From Oscillospiraceae bacterium (GTDB lineage Bacteria; Bacillota_A; Clostridia; Oscillospirales; Ruminococcaceae), in NCBI GenBank assembly GCA_017440445.1, contig JAFSHE010000314.1, positions 1 through 18,864 on the forward strand: a DNA stretch of 18,864 bases, written 5' to 3'. The position numbers and the translations under genes are program-made. A model generated the notes under the pieces. It was not told the origin of the DNA, did not search any database, and saw only the letters and a list, made by a program, of their open reading frames with translations. Shown in pieces: positions 6,255 through 13,866 of the stretch. The stretch's first letter is position 1. The number at the start of each line of letters is the position of its first letter.

Positions 6255-6746
6255 ATGAAAAAGATAATGGTGATAGGCTGCCCAGGAAGCGGTAAAAGTA
6301 CCTTTTCCAGAGCGTTACACGAAAAAACAGGTATTCCGCTCTTTCATCTTGATATGATGTACTGGAACCCTGACAGGACAACTGTTGAGAAAGCTGTTTT
6401 CCGCAAACGGTTGGCAGATACGATACAAAGAAACGAATGGATAATCGACGGCAATTACGGTTCTACAATAGAGTTAAGATTACAGGCGTGCGATACTGTA
6501 TTTTTTCTGGACTACCCATCAGATATCTGTCTGCATGGCATCATGGAAAGGCGGGGCAAGCCACGTACCGATATGCCGTGGATAGAAAACGAGGATGAAG
6601 AAGATACCGAATTCATCGGATTTATAAAGAATTTCAATTCCGTCAGCAGACCGAACATAATTGAATTGCTGGACAGGTATTCCTACAAGGATATTTATAT
6701 TTTCAAAAGCAGAAACGAGGCAGATGGATTTCTGAATAAAATATAA
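6255..6746 (+). CDS. P-loop nucleotide-kinase-like protein (FlaR/topology-modulation type)
   Basis: The 163-residue protein opens with MKKIMVIGCPGSGKST, a Walker A motif at residues 8-16. FHLDMMYWNP and WIIDGNYGST follow, then a lid-like segment RRGKPRTDMPW. This order matches the small AAA/adenylate-kinase-like family annotated as DNA topology modulation protein FlaR. True substrates are not known for most members; they are presumed to bind ATP and possibly phosphorylate a nucleotide. The length is normal. It is monocistronic, with its own strong promoter and a terminator shared with malQ. A GAGGGAG site 6-7 nt upstream supports the ATG. Confidence 0.82.
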   Translation: MKKIMVIGCPGSGKSTFSRALHEKTGIPLFHLDMMYWNPDRTTVEKAVFRKRLADTIQRNEWIIDGNYGSTIELRLQACDTVFFLDYPSDICLHGIMERRGKPRTDMPWIENEDEEDTEFIGFIKNFNSVSRPNIIELLDRYSYKDIYIFKSRNEADGFLNKI

Positions 6747-6749
6747 AAA

Positions 6750-6787
6750 GCTCCGCAGATGATATCGCATCTTCTGCGGAGCAGTTT
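6750..6787. terminator. Bidirectional terminator between kinase-like gene and malQ
   Basis: A 10-bp stem, GCTCCGCAGA (6750-6759) and TCTGCGGAGC (6773-6782), is flanked by AAAAA on the left and TTTTT on the right. It can therefore stop both converging transcripts. Confidence 0.9.
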
Positions 6788-6799
6788 TTAACTGAATAC

Positions 6800-8269
6800 T
6801 TATCTGTAAAATGTGTCGGCAAGATCTCTGAGCTTTGCCGCTTTGGCAGAGGAATTCGCACCCTGTTTCATGCGCCAGTTCCAGTTGCCGCCGAGAGTGG
6901 AGGGGACATTCATCCTGCCCTCCTTGCCAAGTCCGATGACATCCTGCATAGGGATGATGGCAAGACATGCGGGAGAGGAGTACACGTTCCTTATAAAGCA
7001 CATGTTCATACGCTCAAACAGGCGGGGCTGAAGATATCTCTTTGCCATGGCACGGGATTTATCGTCTGCCTCCCTGTACCACTGCATGATGGTAGCGTTA
7101 TCGTGGGTTCCTGTATATGCAACACAGTTCTCGGGATAGTGATGGGGAAGGTGATCGTTATCGCTGTTTTCGGGGTTGAAGCCGAACTGAAGCACCCTCA
7201 TTCCCGGGAATCCGCTGTCCTTTAACAGCACCTTTACGCTGTCGAAGATATCGCCTAAGTCCTCAGCGATGATATTAACATCGCCAAGGTCGTTCTTTAT
7301 TGCGTTGAACAGATCCATTCCGGGACCCTGCTCCCATGTGCCGTGCTCGGCAGTGGTCTGTCCCGCAGGAATAGCGTAGTAGGTATCAAACGCACGGAAG
7401 TGGTCTATCCTCAGCATATCAAAGCAGTCGCTTGCCTTACCTATACGCTTTAGCCACCACTTGTAGCCTGTTTCCTTCATCTTGTCCCAGTTGTAGAGAG
7501 GATTTCCCCACAGCTGACCCGTCTTTGAGAAATAATCGGGCGGTACTCCCGCAACACGTGCAGGATTGCGGCGCTCGTCAAGCTCAAAAAGCTCGGGCTG
7601 AGCCCATACATCAGAGCAGTCGGGCGAAACGTATATCGGGATATCTCCGATAAGCTGGATACCGTTCTTGTTGCAGTAGCGATGAAATCTGTCCCACTGA
7701 CGGTAGAAGATATACTGCACGAACTTGATGAACTTTATCTCCTCGGCAAGCTCCTTGTTAGCAAGCGCCACGGCCTCGGGCAGGCGGGTCTTGATATCCT
7801 CGTCCCACTGTGTCCAGGGCTTTCCGCCGTACTTCTCCTTGAGTGCGGTGAACAGCGCATAATCGTCCAGCCAGTCCTTTTCGTCAATGATAAAGGAGGT
7901 ATATCCCACATCGTCTGTAAAGCTCTTAAAAGCCTCACGCAGGAGAGCCATCTTGGTCTTTGTCACCTTTTCGTAATCAACGTAGGAGGGGTCTGCGCCA
8001 TAGTCAGCCTCCTGGCACATCTGCTTTGTGATGTAGCCGTTTTCCACCAGCTCGTCAAGGTCAATGAGCAGAGGATTTCCCGCAAAGCTGGAAAAGGGCT
8101 GATAGGGGGAATCTCCGTAGCCCGTAGGGCCTATGGGGAGCACCTGCCAGTATTTCTGACCCGCCTCCTTGAGCCAGTCAGCGAACTTTTCAGCCTCCTC
8201 ACCGAATGTGCCTATTCCGTAGGGAGATGGCAGACTTGTGATATGCATTAATATTCCGCAGCTGCGCAT
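6800..8269 (-). CDS. malQ: 4-alpha-glucanotransferase (GH77)
   Basis: The 489-residue protein transfers alpha-1,4-glucan segments between maltodextrins, releasing glucose. GH77 landmarks are present in order: GILMHITSLPSPYGIGTFG at the N-terminus, YWQVLPIGPTGYGDSPYQ (40-57), nucleophile D289 in LRIDHFRAFD, acid/base E336 in IIAEDLG, and D390 in YTGTHDN. The length is typical of the shorter bacterial amylomaltases. The start is the ATG at 8269: AAGGAG sits 8 nt before it, while a GTG at 8278 would overlap that site. It is monocistronic and cytoplasmic. With the pullulanase at the window's left end it covers debranching and maltodextrin recycling. Confidence 0.95.
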   Translation of the reverse strand: MRSCGILMHITSLPSPYGIGTFGEEAEKFADWLKEAGQKYWQVLPIGPTGYGDSPYQPFSSFAGNPLLIDLDELVENGYITKQMCQEADYGADPSYVDYEKVTKTKMALLREAFKSFTDDVGYTSFIIDEKDWLDDYALFTALKEKYGGKPWTQWDEDIKTRLPEAVALANKELAEEIKFIKFVQYIFYRQWDRFHRYCNKNGIQLIGDIPIYVSPDCSDVWAQPELFELDERRNPARVAGVPPDYFSKTGQLWGNPLYNWDKMKETGYKWWLKRIGKASDCFDMLRIDHFRAFDTYYAIPAGQTTAEHGTWEQGPGMDLFNAIKNDLGDVNIIAEDLGDIFDSVKVLLKDSGFPGMRVLQFGFNPENSDNDHLPHHYPENCVAYTGTHDNATIMQWYREADDKSRAMAKRYLQPRLFERMNMCFIRNVYSSPACLAIIPMQDVIGLGKEGRMNVPSTLGGNWNWRMKQGANSSAKAAKLRDLADTFYR

Positions 8270-8305
8270 ATATGTCACTCCTTATCCTGTTATTGGTTAT
8301 GTACA

Positions 8306-8333
8306 GCCGCATGCAGACAGATGCAGATGCGGC
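8306..8333. repeat. Hairpin in the malQ leader
   Basis: GCCGCAT (8306-8312) and ATGCGGC (8327-8333) form a 7-bp stem with a 14-nt loop that contains a further GCAGAC/ATGCAG repeat. It lies in the transcribed leader of malQ and has no T-tract, so it is not a terminator. A regulatory role is possible but unproven. Confidence 0.35.
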
Positions 8334-8363
8334 GGATATAATTCCATTTTTGGTATATAGATA

Positions 8364-8392
8364 ATTATATCACTTTTCTCCCCGAAATACAA
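8364..8392 (-). promoter_or_regulatory. Promoter of malQ
   Basis: On the minus strand -35 TTGTAT (8392-8387), a 17-bp spacer and -10 TATAAT (8369-8364) with extended TGA are seen. The leader is about 90 nt long and contains the hairpin at 8306-8333. Confidence 0.7.
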
Positions 8393-8437
8393 CAGTTTTT
8401 TTGAAAAGGTCGGCATCATTCGTCCGAAATACGACAG
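8382..8437. repeat. 14-bp direct repeat flanking the malQ -35
   Basis: CCGAAATACAACAG (8382-8395) and CCGAAATACGACAG (8424-8437) differ at one base and are offset by 42 bp, close to four helical turns. The first covers the -35 of malQ. Direct repeats in helical phase at a promoter suggest a regulator binding site. Confidence 0.45.
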
Positions 8438-8445
8438 AAATCAAT

Positions 8446-8474
8446 TTCAGCCTGAGAATATCTCTCAGGCTGAA
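8446..8474 (-). terminator. Stem-loop after the SufB-like gene
   Basis: A perfect 12-bp stem (TTCAGCCTGAGA 8446-8457, TCTCAGGCTGAA 8463-8474) begins 4 bp beyond the stop codon on the minus strand. The T-tract after it is weak, so termination may be partial. Confidence 0.65.
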
Positions 8475-8478
8475 TGTT

Positions 8479-9432
8479 TTATTTAAGAAATCCCTCAATT
8501 ATCTTTGCCTCGGCTTCTTCCTCAGTAAGTCCGAGTGTTCTGAGCTTCATAAGCTGTTCGCCTGCGATCTTTCCGATCGCCGCCTCGTGTATCAGCGCCG
8601 CATCAACATGTGACGCATTAAGCGCAGGCTGAGCGTCGACTGTACCATTCTCCGCAAGGATAGCGTCACAGGCGGAGTGTCCTGTACAACGGTTGTTGCC
8701 CTCCACCACAGAGTAGAACTCCTGATGGGAGTTGCCCTTTGCAACAGAACGGGAAACAAGGTCAGCACCCGAATCCTCGCCATCAAGCTTCACCTTGAAA
8801 TTGGTCACAGCCACCTCTGCGTTATCGGTCATGATACGCTCGCGCACGATAAGCTTTGCATCCTTTGCAAGCACCGCACTGGTGTTCCTTGTGGAGCGGT
8901 CAACTCCACCAAGCTGGATGGTGTCCATCTCAAGACGGGAGCCTTCTTCAAGGTAGCAGTCGGTAACAGGGTCTATCTTCTTTAATCCCTTACCTGTGCC
9001 TGTACCCACATGCTTCTCCTTATACAGCACCTTGCTGTCCTTTGCAAGAAAAAAGCGGTGGATACCGTTATGACGAGCGGTCTCCTCGCCGTCGCTGTGA
9101 ACTCCGCAGCCTGCAACGATGACAACATCAGCGCCCTCGCCGATATAGAAGTCGTTATACACAAGGTCGTCCACGTTGCTGTGGGTAACACATGCGGGGA
9201 TAAATACCGTTTCGCCCTTTGTGCCGGGCTTTACGGTGATAACTATACCGGGTGCGTCGGTCTTAGACTCAATAGAAACGTTCTCGGAGGACTTTCTGCC
9301 TGCGCACTCGCTGTCCTGACGGATATTATATGCACCCTTGAACTCTACCCCGTCATAATCGGAGATGACCTTCAGCAGATCGCCTGTAATGCTGTTGAAA
9401 TTAACATCCATGATATCGCTCATTACTGACAT
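8479..9432 (-). CDS. SufB/SufD-like Fe-S cluster scaffold (minimal SUF/SMS type)
   Basis: The 317-residue protein is shorter than SufB (about 470-495) and keeps the core beta-helix and C-terminal part. Near the end, SACDAIL (C255) aligns with the catalytic cysteine region of SufB. HEAAIGKI (H282-E283) matches the SufB/SufD C-terminal motif, and LGLTEEEAEAKIIEGF is the canonical SufC-binding tail. It would work with the adjacent ATPase to assemble and pass on iron-sulfur clusters. Only these two genes are present, as in the minimal SufBC/SmsCB systems of anaerobes. No sufD, sufS or sufU is in the window. The start is ambiguous: GGAGG lies 3 nt before the ATG at 9432, while an ATG at 9423 overlaps the sufC stop (TAATG). 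Confidence 0.9.
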   Translation of the reverse strand: MSVMSDIMDVNFNSITGDLLKVISDYDGVEFKGAYNIRQDSECAGRKSSENVSIESKTDAPGIVITVKPGTKGETVFIPACVTHSNVDDLVYNDFYIGEGADVVIVAGCGVHSDGEETARHNGIHRFFLAKDSKVLYKEKHVGTGTGKGLKKIDPVTDCYLEEGSRLEMDTIQLGGVDRSTRNTSAVLAKDAKLIVRERIMTDNAEVAVTNFKVKLDGEDSGADLVSRSVAKGNSHQEFYSVVEGNNRCTGHSACDAILAENGTVDAQPALNASHVDAALIHEAAIGKIAGEQLMKLRTLGLTEEEAEAKIIEGFLK

Positions 9433-10148
9433 ACACCTCCGCTTCTTTTCGGACAGGAGCAGGTATATTCACCCTTAAGCAGTGCGGGGAGAATATCCTC
9501 CCTCGGGCCTGCCGTCCTTATCTTTCCGTTTGCAACTACGATTATCTCGTCTGCGATAGAGAGTATACGCTCCTGATGGGAGATCACCACCAGTGTTCCC
9601 TCAGTATTGTTGCGGATGTCCTCGAAGGTCTCCACAAGTCTTGAGAAGCTCCACAGGTCAATGCCTGCCTCAGGCTCGTCAAATACGGAGAGCTTCGCCT
9701 TTCTCGCAAGAACTGTTGCGATCTCGATACGCTTAGCCTCACCGCCCGAGAGTGCTGTACTCATCTCACGGTCGATGTACTCCTCAGCGCACAGACCAAC
9801 CTTGCCGAGAAGCTCACACAGGGAGGTCTCCTTCAGGCTCTCGCCCGCAGCAAGCATAAGCAGATCACGTACAGTAAGTCCCTTGAAACGGACAGGCTGC
9901 TGAAATGCATACGCCACGCCACGCTTAGCACGCTCTGTTATGTTAAGGTCGGTAATATCCTCGCCGTCAAGCAGTATCCTGCCCGATTCGGGAGTTTCAA
10001 CGCCCGCAATAAGCTTGGCAAGAGTGGTCTTGCCGCCGCCATTCGGGCCTGTAACAACTATCAGCTTACTGGAGGCCTTATAGCTTATGCCGTCGATAAT
10101 AGGCTCGCCATTGGGAAGCTTCCAGACTAAATTCTGTAATTCAAGCAC
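9423..10148 (-). CDS. sufC: SufC-like Fe-S assembly ABC ATPase
   Basis: The 241-residue ATPase has Walker A GPNGGGKT (34-41), Q-loop FQQ (82-84), signature LSGGE (133-137), Walker B LSVFDEPE (153-160) and switch His191 in VISHQ. YAFQQPVRFKGLTV and the DEPEAGID segment are typical of SufC. The start is the GTG at 10148, with AAAGGAG 8 nt upstream; a longer frame to 10190 would run through that site. It is the first gene of a two-gene operon and overlaps the scaffold gene. The C-terminal tail YTCSCPKRSGGVC carries three cysteines (C230, C232, C240) absent from typical SufC and could bind metal or a cluster. That last point is inference. Confidence 0.93.
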   Translation of the reverse strand: MLELQNLVWKLPNGEPIIDGISYKASSKLIVVTGPNGGGKTTLAKLIAGVETPESGRILLDGEDITDLNITERAKRGVAYAFQQPVRFKGLTVRDLLMLAAGESLKETSLCELLGKVGLCAEEYIDREMSTALSGGEAKRIEIATVLARKAKLSVFDEPEAGIDLWSFSRLVETFEDIRNNTEGTLVVISHQERILSIADEIIVVANGKIRTAGPREDILPALLKGEYTCSCPKRSGGVCQ

Positions 10149-10221
10149 AGAAAAATCTCCTTTCGGGATATATAATACAAGGAATGTCAAAAAATTAACG
10201 CAGACAAACCTTCAATAATAT

Positions 10222-10250
10222 ATCATACCATTTTTATAATGCTTTGTCAA
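10222..10250 (-). promoter_or_regulatory. Promoter of the sufC-sufB-like operon
   Basis: On the minus strand TTGACA (10250-10245), a 17-bp spacer and TATGAT (10227-10222) form a near-consensus promoter, with a leader of about 70 nt. I see no obvious Rrf2/IscR-type palindrome. The space between the two start codons (10149-10449) holds only this promoter and the nrdR control region. Confidence 0.75.
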
Positions 10251-10328
10251 GAATAAAATATGCAGTCCCGTACAGAATACAGCACTTTCTGCTCATGGTA
10301 TGTTTATTATCTTTTTTTGCTGAAATAG

Positions 10329-10357
10329 TTGAAAAAAACAAAAAGATATGCTATAAT
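10329..10357 (+). promoter_or_regulatory. Promoter of nrdR
   Basis: TTGAAA (10329-10334), a 17-bp spacer and TATAAT (10352-10357) with extended TGC are seen. The leader is about 85 nt. Confidence 0.75.
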
Positions 10358-10360
10358 TAC

Positions 10361-10375
10361 TACATATAGTATGTA
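10361..10375. promoter_or_regulatory. Palindrome at the nrdR start site, possible NrdR box
   Basis: TACATATAGTATGTA is a perfect 15-bp palindrome with an odd centre, placed over the predicted transcription start. It loosely resembles the ACAC-AT-rich-GTGT NrdR box, which would mean autoregulation. Only one copy is seen, whereas NrdR boxes usually come in pairs. Confidence 0.35.
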
Positions 10376-10449
10376 CAATGCATGCTGAAAGCCAATCAAG
10401 GCTATAAAATACAGGCAAACGGTAATAATCCAGGAAAGAGAGTATCATT

Positions 10450-10908
10450 ATGAAATGTCCCGAATGTACCTGTGAGGAAAGCAAGGTAATTGATTCACGT
10501 CCGACCGAAAACAAGGTCCGCCGCCGCCGTGAGTGCATAAACTGCGGTCACCGATTTACTACCTACGAGATAATCGAAGAAATACCGCTTATGGTCATTA
10601 AAAAGGACAATACAATCGAGCCTTTTGACAGAGAAAAGCTGGTGGAAAGACTGTGCCGTGCTGCTGTAAAGCGCCCTGTAAAGCTTGAGACTATCGAAAA
10701 TATGGTGGAGGAGGTCGCCACAGAGCTTAAAAATACTCTCCAGCGGGAGATAACCTCCGACAAGATAGGCGAGCTTGTACTGCGTAAGCTGAAGGACATC
10801 GACCATGTAGCCTATATCCGTTTTGCATCTGTTTACAGGGATTTCAGCGATGTGGACAGCTTCATGAAGATAATCTCCGAAATAACACAGGATAAGAGCG
10901 ATAACTGA
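10450..10908 (+). CDS. nrdR: Transcriptional repressor NrdR
   Basis: The 152-residue protein is full length. The zinc ribbon uses C3, C6, C29 and C32 (CPEC...CINC) and contains the family signature KVIDSRPTE and RRRRECINCGHRFTTYE. An ATP-cone follows (about 47-137), with VIKKDNTIEPFDREKL. NrdR senses ATP/dATP and represses ribonucleotide reductase genes. No nrd genes are in the window. The start is supported by the conserved MKCPEC beginning; the binding site GAAAGAGAG upstream is modest. It is monocistronic with its own promoter and terminator. Confidence 0.97.
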   Translation: MKCPECTCEESKVIDSRPTENKVRRRRECINCGHRFTTYEIIEEIPLMVIKKDNTIEPFDREKLVERLCRAAVKRPVKLETIENMVEEVATELKNTLQREITSDKIGELVLRKLKDIDHVAYIRFASVYRDFSDVDSFMKIISEITQDKSDN

Positions 10909-10947
10909 CAATATCTGTTGTAGTATCCGCTCGTGCTAACAAACTAT

Positions 10948-10984
10948 AAGGCGCTTCTGTCATTAAGATGGGAGCGCCTTTTTT
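10948..10984 (+). terminator. Terminator after nrdR
   Basis: An 8-bp stem, AAGGCGCT (10948-10955) and AGCGCCTT (10973-10980), is followed by a run of T to 10984. Confidence 0.82.
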
Positions 10985-11121
10985 CGTATCTGAATAAAGC
11001 TGTCCGATAATATTTACTTCTCTTTTTTGTGAAAATGGCTTGTAAAATGCCTTGTAAATGTTAGAAGTACACCATTATCGACAAAAATACACGTACAGTT
11101 GAGTTATTGTGAAAAATTTTC

Positions 11122-11150
11122 TTGACGGACAAAATAAAATATGGTAAAAT
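11122..11150 (+). promoter_or_regulatory. Promoter of the hydrolase-condensation-ACP-ligase operon
   Basis: TTGACG (11122-11127), a 17-bp spacer and TAAAAT (11145-11150) with extended TGG lie 36 bp upstream of the first start codon. No other convincing promoter is seen in the short gaps inside the operon. Confidence 0.72.
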
Positions 11151-11186
11151 ACTTTTGTTATAAAAAAGAGTAATGGAGGAAGAAGT

Positions 11187-12146
11187 ATGAGTGCTATTGC
11201 GATAATCGCAGGCGTAGTTGGCGGTGTGGCTGTTCTTGGTACGGCAGCTTCGTTTTACGGAGCAAACAAGCTGTATAATAAGGTCATTCCCAGACAGACA
11301 GAATGCAGGGTCGGCGCCAATGAGATGGGCGATATGTCCCAGTGGGAGGAGTACAAAAAGCTTATCCACGAAAGAAAGGACTGGCTTGGTGCAAGAGAGA
11401 GTGAGCATATCACGATAAGCTCCCGTGACAATCTTACACTGCACGCAGACCTATATCCCGCAGACGAGGAAGCAGACACCATCGTTATCTGCTCGCATGG
11501 TTACACAAGCAACGGCTGGGATTCCTGCTCTACTATCGGTGCGTACTTTGTGAAAAAGGGCTTTGACACACTTATCGTTGATAACCGTGCTCACGGAAAG
11601 AGCGAGGGCGACTATGTTGGCTTCGGTATCCTGGACAGATACGATATCCTCAAGTGGATAGAATATGTGAATGATAAATTCGGCGGCAAAAAGAACATAA
11701 TCCTGTACGGAGTTTCCATGGGTGCCGCTACCGTACTTATGACAACAGGCTTTGAGCTTCCCGATAATGTGAAGGCAGTTATTGCAGACTGTGCATTTAC
11801 TTCTCCTTACGATGTATTTGCGCACATCATGAAAAGAGATTATCACATGGCTGAATTCCCTGTGATGAATATAAACGACGCTATGTGCAAAAAGCATGCA
11901 GGCTATCGTTTCAAGGATTACTCCACACTGGAGGCTGTAAAGAATACAAATATTCCGATACTGTTCATCCACGGCGAAAAGGACAACTTCGTTCCTACAC
12001 GTATGAGCCATGAAAACTACGAGGCTTGCCGCTCTCCCAAGGAGCTGCTGATAGTAGAAAATGCAAGCCACGCTGCAAGCTATTATGAAAACCCCGGCCT
12101 CTACGAAAGCAAGGTCGATGAATTCCTCGGCAAATACCTTAAATAA
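11187..12146 (+). CDS. Membrane-anchored alpha/beta hydrolase
   Basis: The 319-residue protein begins with a hydrophobic, Gly/Ala-rich segment (about 4-24) that may be an anchor or signal. An alpha/beta-hydrolase fold follows: oxyanion strand VICSHGYTSN (100-109), nucleophile Ser177 in GVSMGA, Asp266 in HGEKD and His295 in ASHAAS. The triad is complete. The substrate cannot be told from sequence. As first gene of an operon with a condensation domain, a carrier protein and an AMP ligase, it may act as a thioesterase-like editor or a releasing/processing enzyme, but a general esterase or peptidase is possible. GGAGGA upstream supports the start. The next gene begins 23 bp downstream. Confidence 0.88.
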   Translation: MSAIAIIAGVVGGVAVLGTAASFYGANKLYNKVIPRQTECRVGANEMGDMSQWEEYKKLIHERKDWLGARESEHITISSRDNLTLHADLYPADEEADTIVICSHGYTSNGWDSCSTIGAYFVKKGFDTLIVDNRAHGKSEGDYVGFGILDRYDILKWIEYVNDKFGGKKNIILYGVSMGAATVLMTTGFELPDNVKAVIADCAFTSPYDVFAHIMKRDYHMAEFPVMNINDAMCKKHAGYRFKDYSTLEAVKNTNIPILFIHGEKDNFVPTRMSHENYEACRSPKELLIVENASHAASYYENPGLYESKVDEFLGKYLK

Positions 12147-12169
12147 GTATAAAGAAAGGGTTCGTTTTT

Positions 12170-13582
12170 ATGAAAGAGTTTATCGTCAATGGCACGGTAA
12201 TGCAGTGCTATCCACTTACCGCAGCCCAGCGCATCCACAACTACACCATCAGATACTGTCCCGCACAGGTGCTTTGCAACGGTACAGGTCTGTATTTTCA
12301 GGCAGGTGTGGATTTCAACGTACTGAAGGAGTCCATAAAGGAAGTTATCCACAGATTTGACTCCATGCGTCTGCGCTTTATACAGGATGAGGACGGCACC
12401 GTTTATCAGTATGTAGTTCCATTTGACGAGCGTGATATCCCGCTGGTGGACTTCTCCTACTGGAAGGAGGAGGACGCTCACCGTGAAATGGAAAAGTGGA
12501 CCGAGGAGCCGTTTGAGAGATACAACTCTCCCATGAACAAGATCGTTATGATACAGCTTCCCAACGGCTATAACGGCGTTTATCTCAAGGTAGACCACAT
12601 GACTATGGACTCCAGTTCTCTTATCGCATTCGACCGTGATGTGATGCAGATATACTGCTCAAAGATGTTCGGTACTGAGATGCCCAAGCCCGGAATGTCC
12701 TACATAAAGCAGCTTGAAAAGGACCTCGCATACGAGAATGGCTCTGCGGCAGCCAAGAAGGACGAGGAGTTCTGGCTTGAGGAGATAAGACGTGACGAGC
12801 CTATGTATACCGACTTTACAGGCATGGGCCGTCTGCTGACGCAGCGCAGAGAGAACAACAATCCCAACCAGCGCAGCGCAATGGTAGTTTCCAAGTCTGT
12901 AAGCGCAGGTATTTCCGTATATCATCTTGAAAAGGAGCCTTCAGAGCAGCTTATGCAGTTCTGTCAGGATAACAATATCCCTATGGTCTGCCTGCTGCTG
13001 ATGGGTCTCAGAACGGTTCTTTCCAAGTTCAACGACAACGAGAAGGACGTTTCCGTAAAGAGCTGCATCGCACGCCGTGGCACACTGCTTGAAAAGAACT
13101 CCGGCGGTACAAGAATACACTTCTTCCCGCTGCGTACCATCATCGAGCCTGAGACCACATTCATGGACGCACTGAAGATAATCCAGGCAGAGCAGAACAA
13201 GCTGTTCCGTCACGCAAACTACGACTCCATCGCACACACCATCGAGCGTGCAAAGTACTGGAAGCTCCAGCCCGGCGCAAGCTACGAGTGCATGAGCCTT
13301 ACCTATCAGCCCCTTACACTGAAGGCACAGAAGGCCGCTCCCGATCTTCCTGACATCAATTACAGAAGCGAGTGGTACAGTAACGGTGTAGCAGGACAGC
13401 CCCTCTATCTGACAGTAATGCACCGCATGGAGGACGGCGGTCTTAACTTCAACTTTGAATACCGCCACGACGTGGTATCCGAGCATGAGATGGAATATCT
13501 GTACTATTACCTCTGCCGTGTGCTGTTCAGAGGCATTGAGGACAAGAACAGAACTGTCGGAGAGATACTTGATATGATCTGA
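12170..13582 (+). CDS. Free-standing NRPS-type condensation-domain protein
   Basis: The 470-residue protein is about the length of one NRPS condensation domain, with no attached adenylation or carrier domain. YPLTAAQ near the N-terminus matches condensation motif C1. VDHMTMDSSS (141-150) matches C3 (HHxxxDG): the catalytic second His is kept as H143 and the structural Asp as D147, while the first His is Asp and the Gly is Ser. Such domains join a carrier-bound acyl or aminoacyl thioester to an amine or alcohol. The carrier and ligase genes follow directly, so the three proteins probably form a dissociated module. The product is unknown. AAGAAAGGG precedes the ATG by 9 nt. Confidence 0.85.
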   Translation: MKEFIVNGTVMQCYPLTAAQRIHNYTIRYCPAQVLCNGTGLYFQAGVDFNVLKESIKEVIHRFDSMRLRFIQDEDGTVYQYVVPFDERDIPLVDFSYWKEEDAHREMEKWTEEPFERYNSPMNKIVMIQLPNGYNGVYLKVDHMTMDSSSLIAFDRDVMQIYCSKMFGTEMPKPGMSYIKQLEKDLAYENGSAAAKKDEEFWLEEIRRDEPMYTDFTGMGRLLTQRRENNNPNQRSAMVVSKSVSAGISVYHLEKEPSEQLMQFCQDNNIPMVCLLLMGLRTVLSKFNDNEKDVSVKSCIARRGTLLEKNSGGTRIHFFPLRTIIEPETTFMDALKIIQAEQNKLFRHANYDSIAHTIERAKYWKLQPGASYECMSLTYQPLTLKAQKAAPDLPDINYRSEWYSNGVAGQPLYLTVMHRMEDGGLNFNFEYRHDVVSEHEMEYLYYYLCRVLFRGIEDKNRTVGEILDMI

Positions 13583-13631
13583 TCTCCCTGTATAAACAAT
13601 TTCAATAAAACTATTAACGGAGGACAAAAAC

Positions 13632-13856
13632 ATGTTAGACCAGCTTAAGGAACTTATCGTAAATTACGTTGAGGTGGACGCTGACTCCATCACTGAGGAT
13701 TCCAGATTTATCGAGGATCTGGGCTTCAACTCCTACGACTTCATGAGCCTTCTCGGCGAAGTCGAGGATACCTTCGGAGTACAGGTAGACGAAAACGAGG
13801 TAGTAAAGCTTTCTACCGTAGGAGATGCACTCAAGTATTTTGAGACACTGAAATAA
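13632..13856 (+). CDS. Acyl/peptidyl carrier protein
   Basis: The 74-residue, acidic, four-helix carrier protein has the attachment motif DLGFNSYDF with Ser34 as the predicted phosphopantetheine site. LGFNS rather than the fatty-acid LGADS motif suggests a dedicated secondary carrier, as in NRPS or DltC-like systems, not the housekeeping AcpP. It sits between the condensation protein and the AMP ligase (10 bp before the latter), so it most likely carries the activated substrate from one to the other. No phosphopantetheinyl transferase is in the window; the cell's own Sfp or AcpS would be needed. GGAGG lies upstream of the ATG. Confidence 0.92.
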   Translation: MLDQLKELIVNYVEVDADSITEDSRFIEDLGFNSYDFMSLLGEVEDTFGVQVDENEVVKLSTVGDALKYFETLK

Positions 13857-13866
13857 GAGGTGTGGA

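Noticed and set aside
7682..8251. 189-aa plus-strand frame
   Set aside because: Antisense shadow of malQ, whose frame has all catalytic residues.
10293..10538. 81-aa minus-strand frame across the nrdR promoter
   Set aside because: Overlaps the nrdR start and its promoter; no binding site.
11039..11060. Tandem CTTGTAAAATG / CTTGTAAATG before the hydrolase operon
   Set aside because: Only two short imperfect copies in A/T-rich sequence, well upstream of the promoter; could be chance.
11451..12071. 206-aa minus-strand frame, and similar long frames opposite the condensation and ligase genes (12941-13633, 13891-14514, 14740-15327)
   Set aside because: Shadows of clearly conserved plus-strand genes; composition is Cys/His-rich and unlike real proteins.
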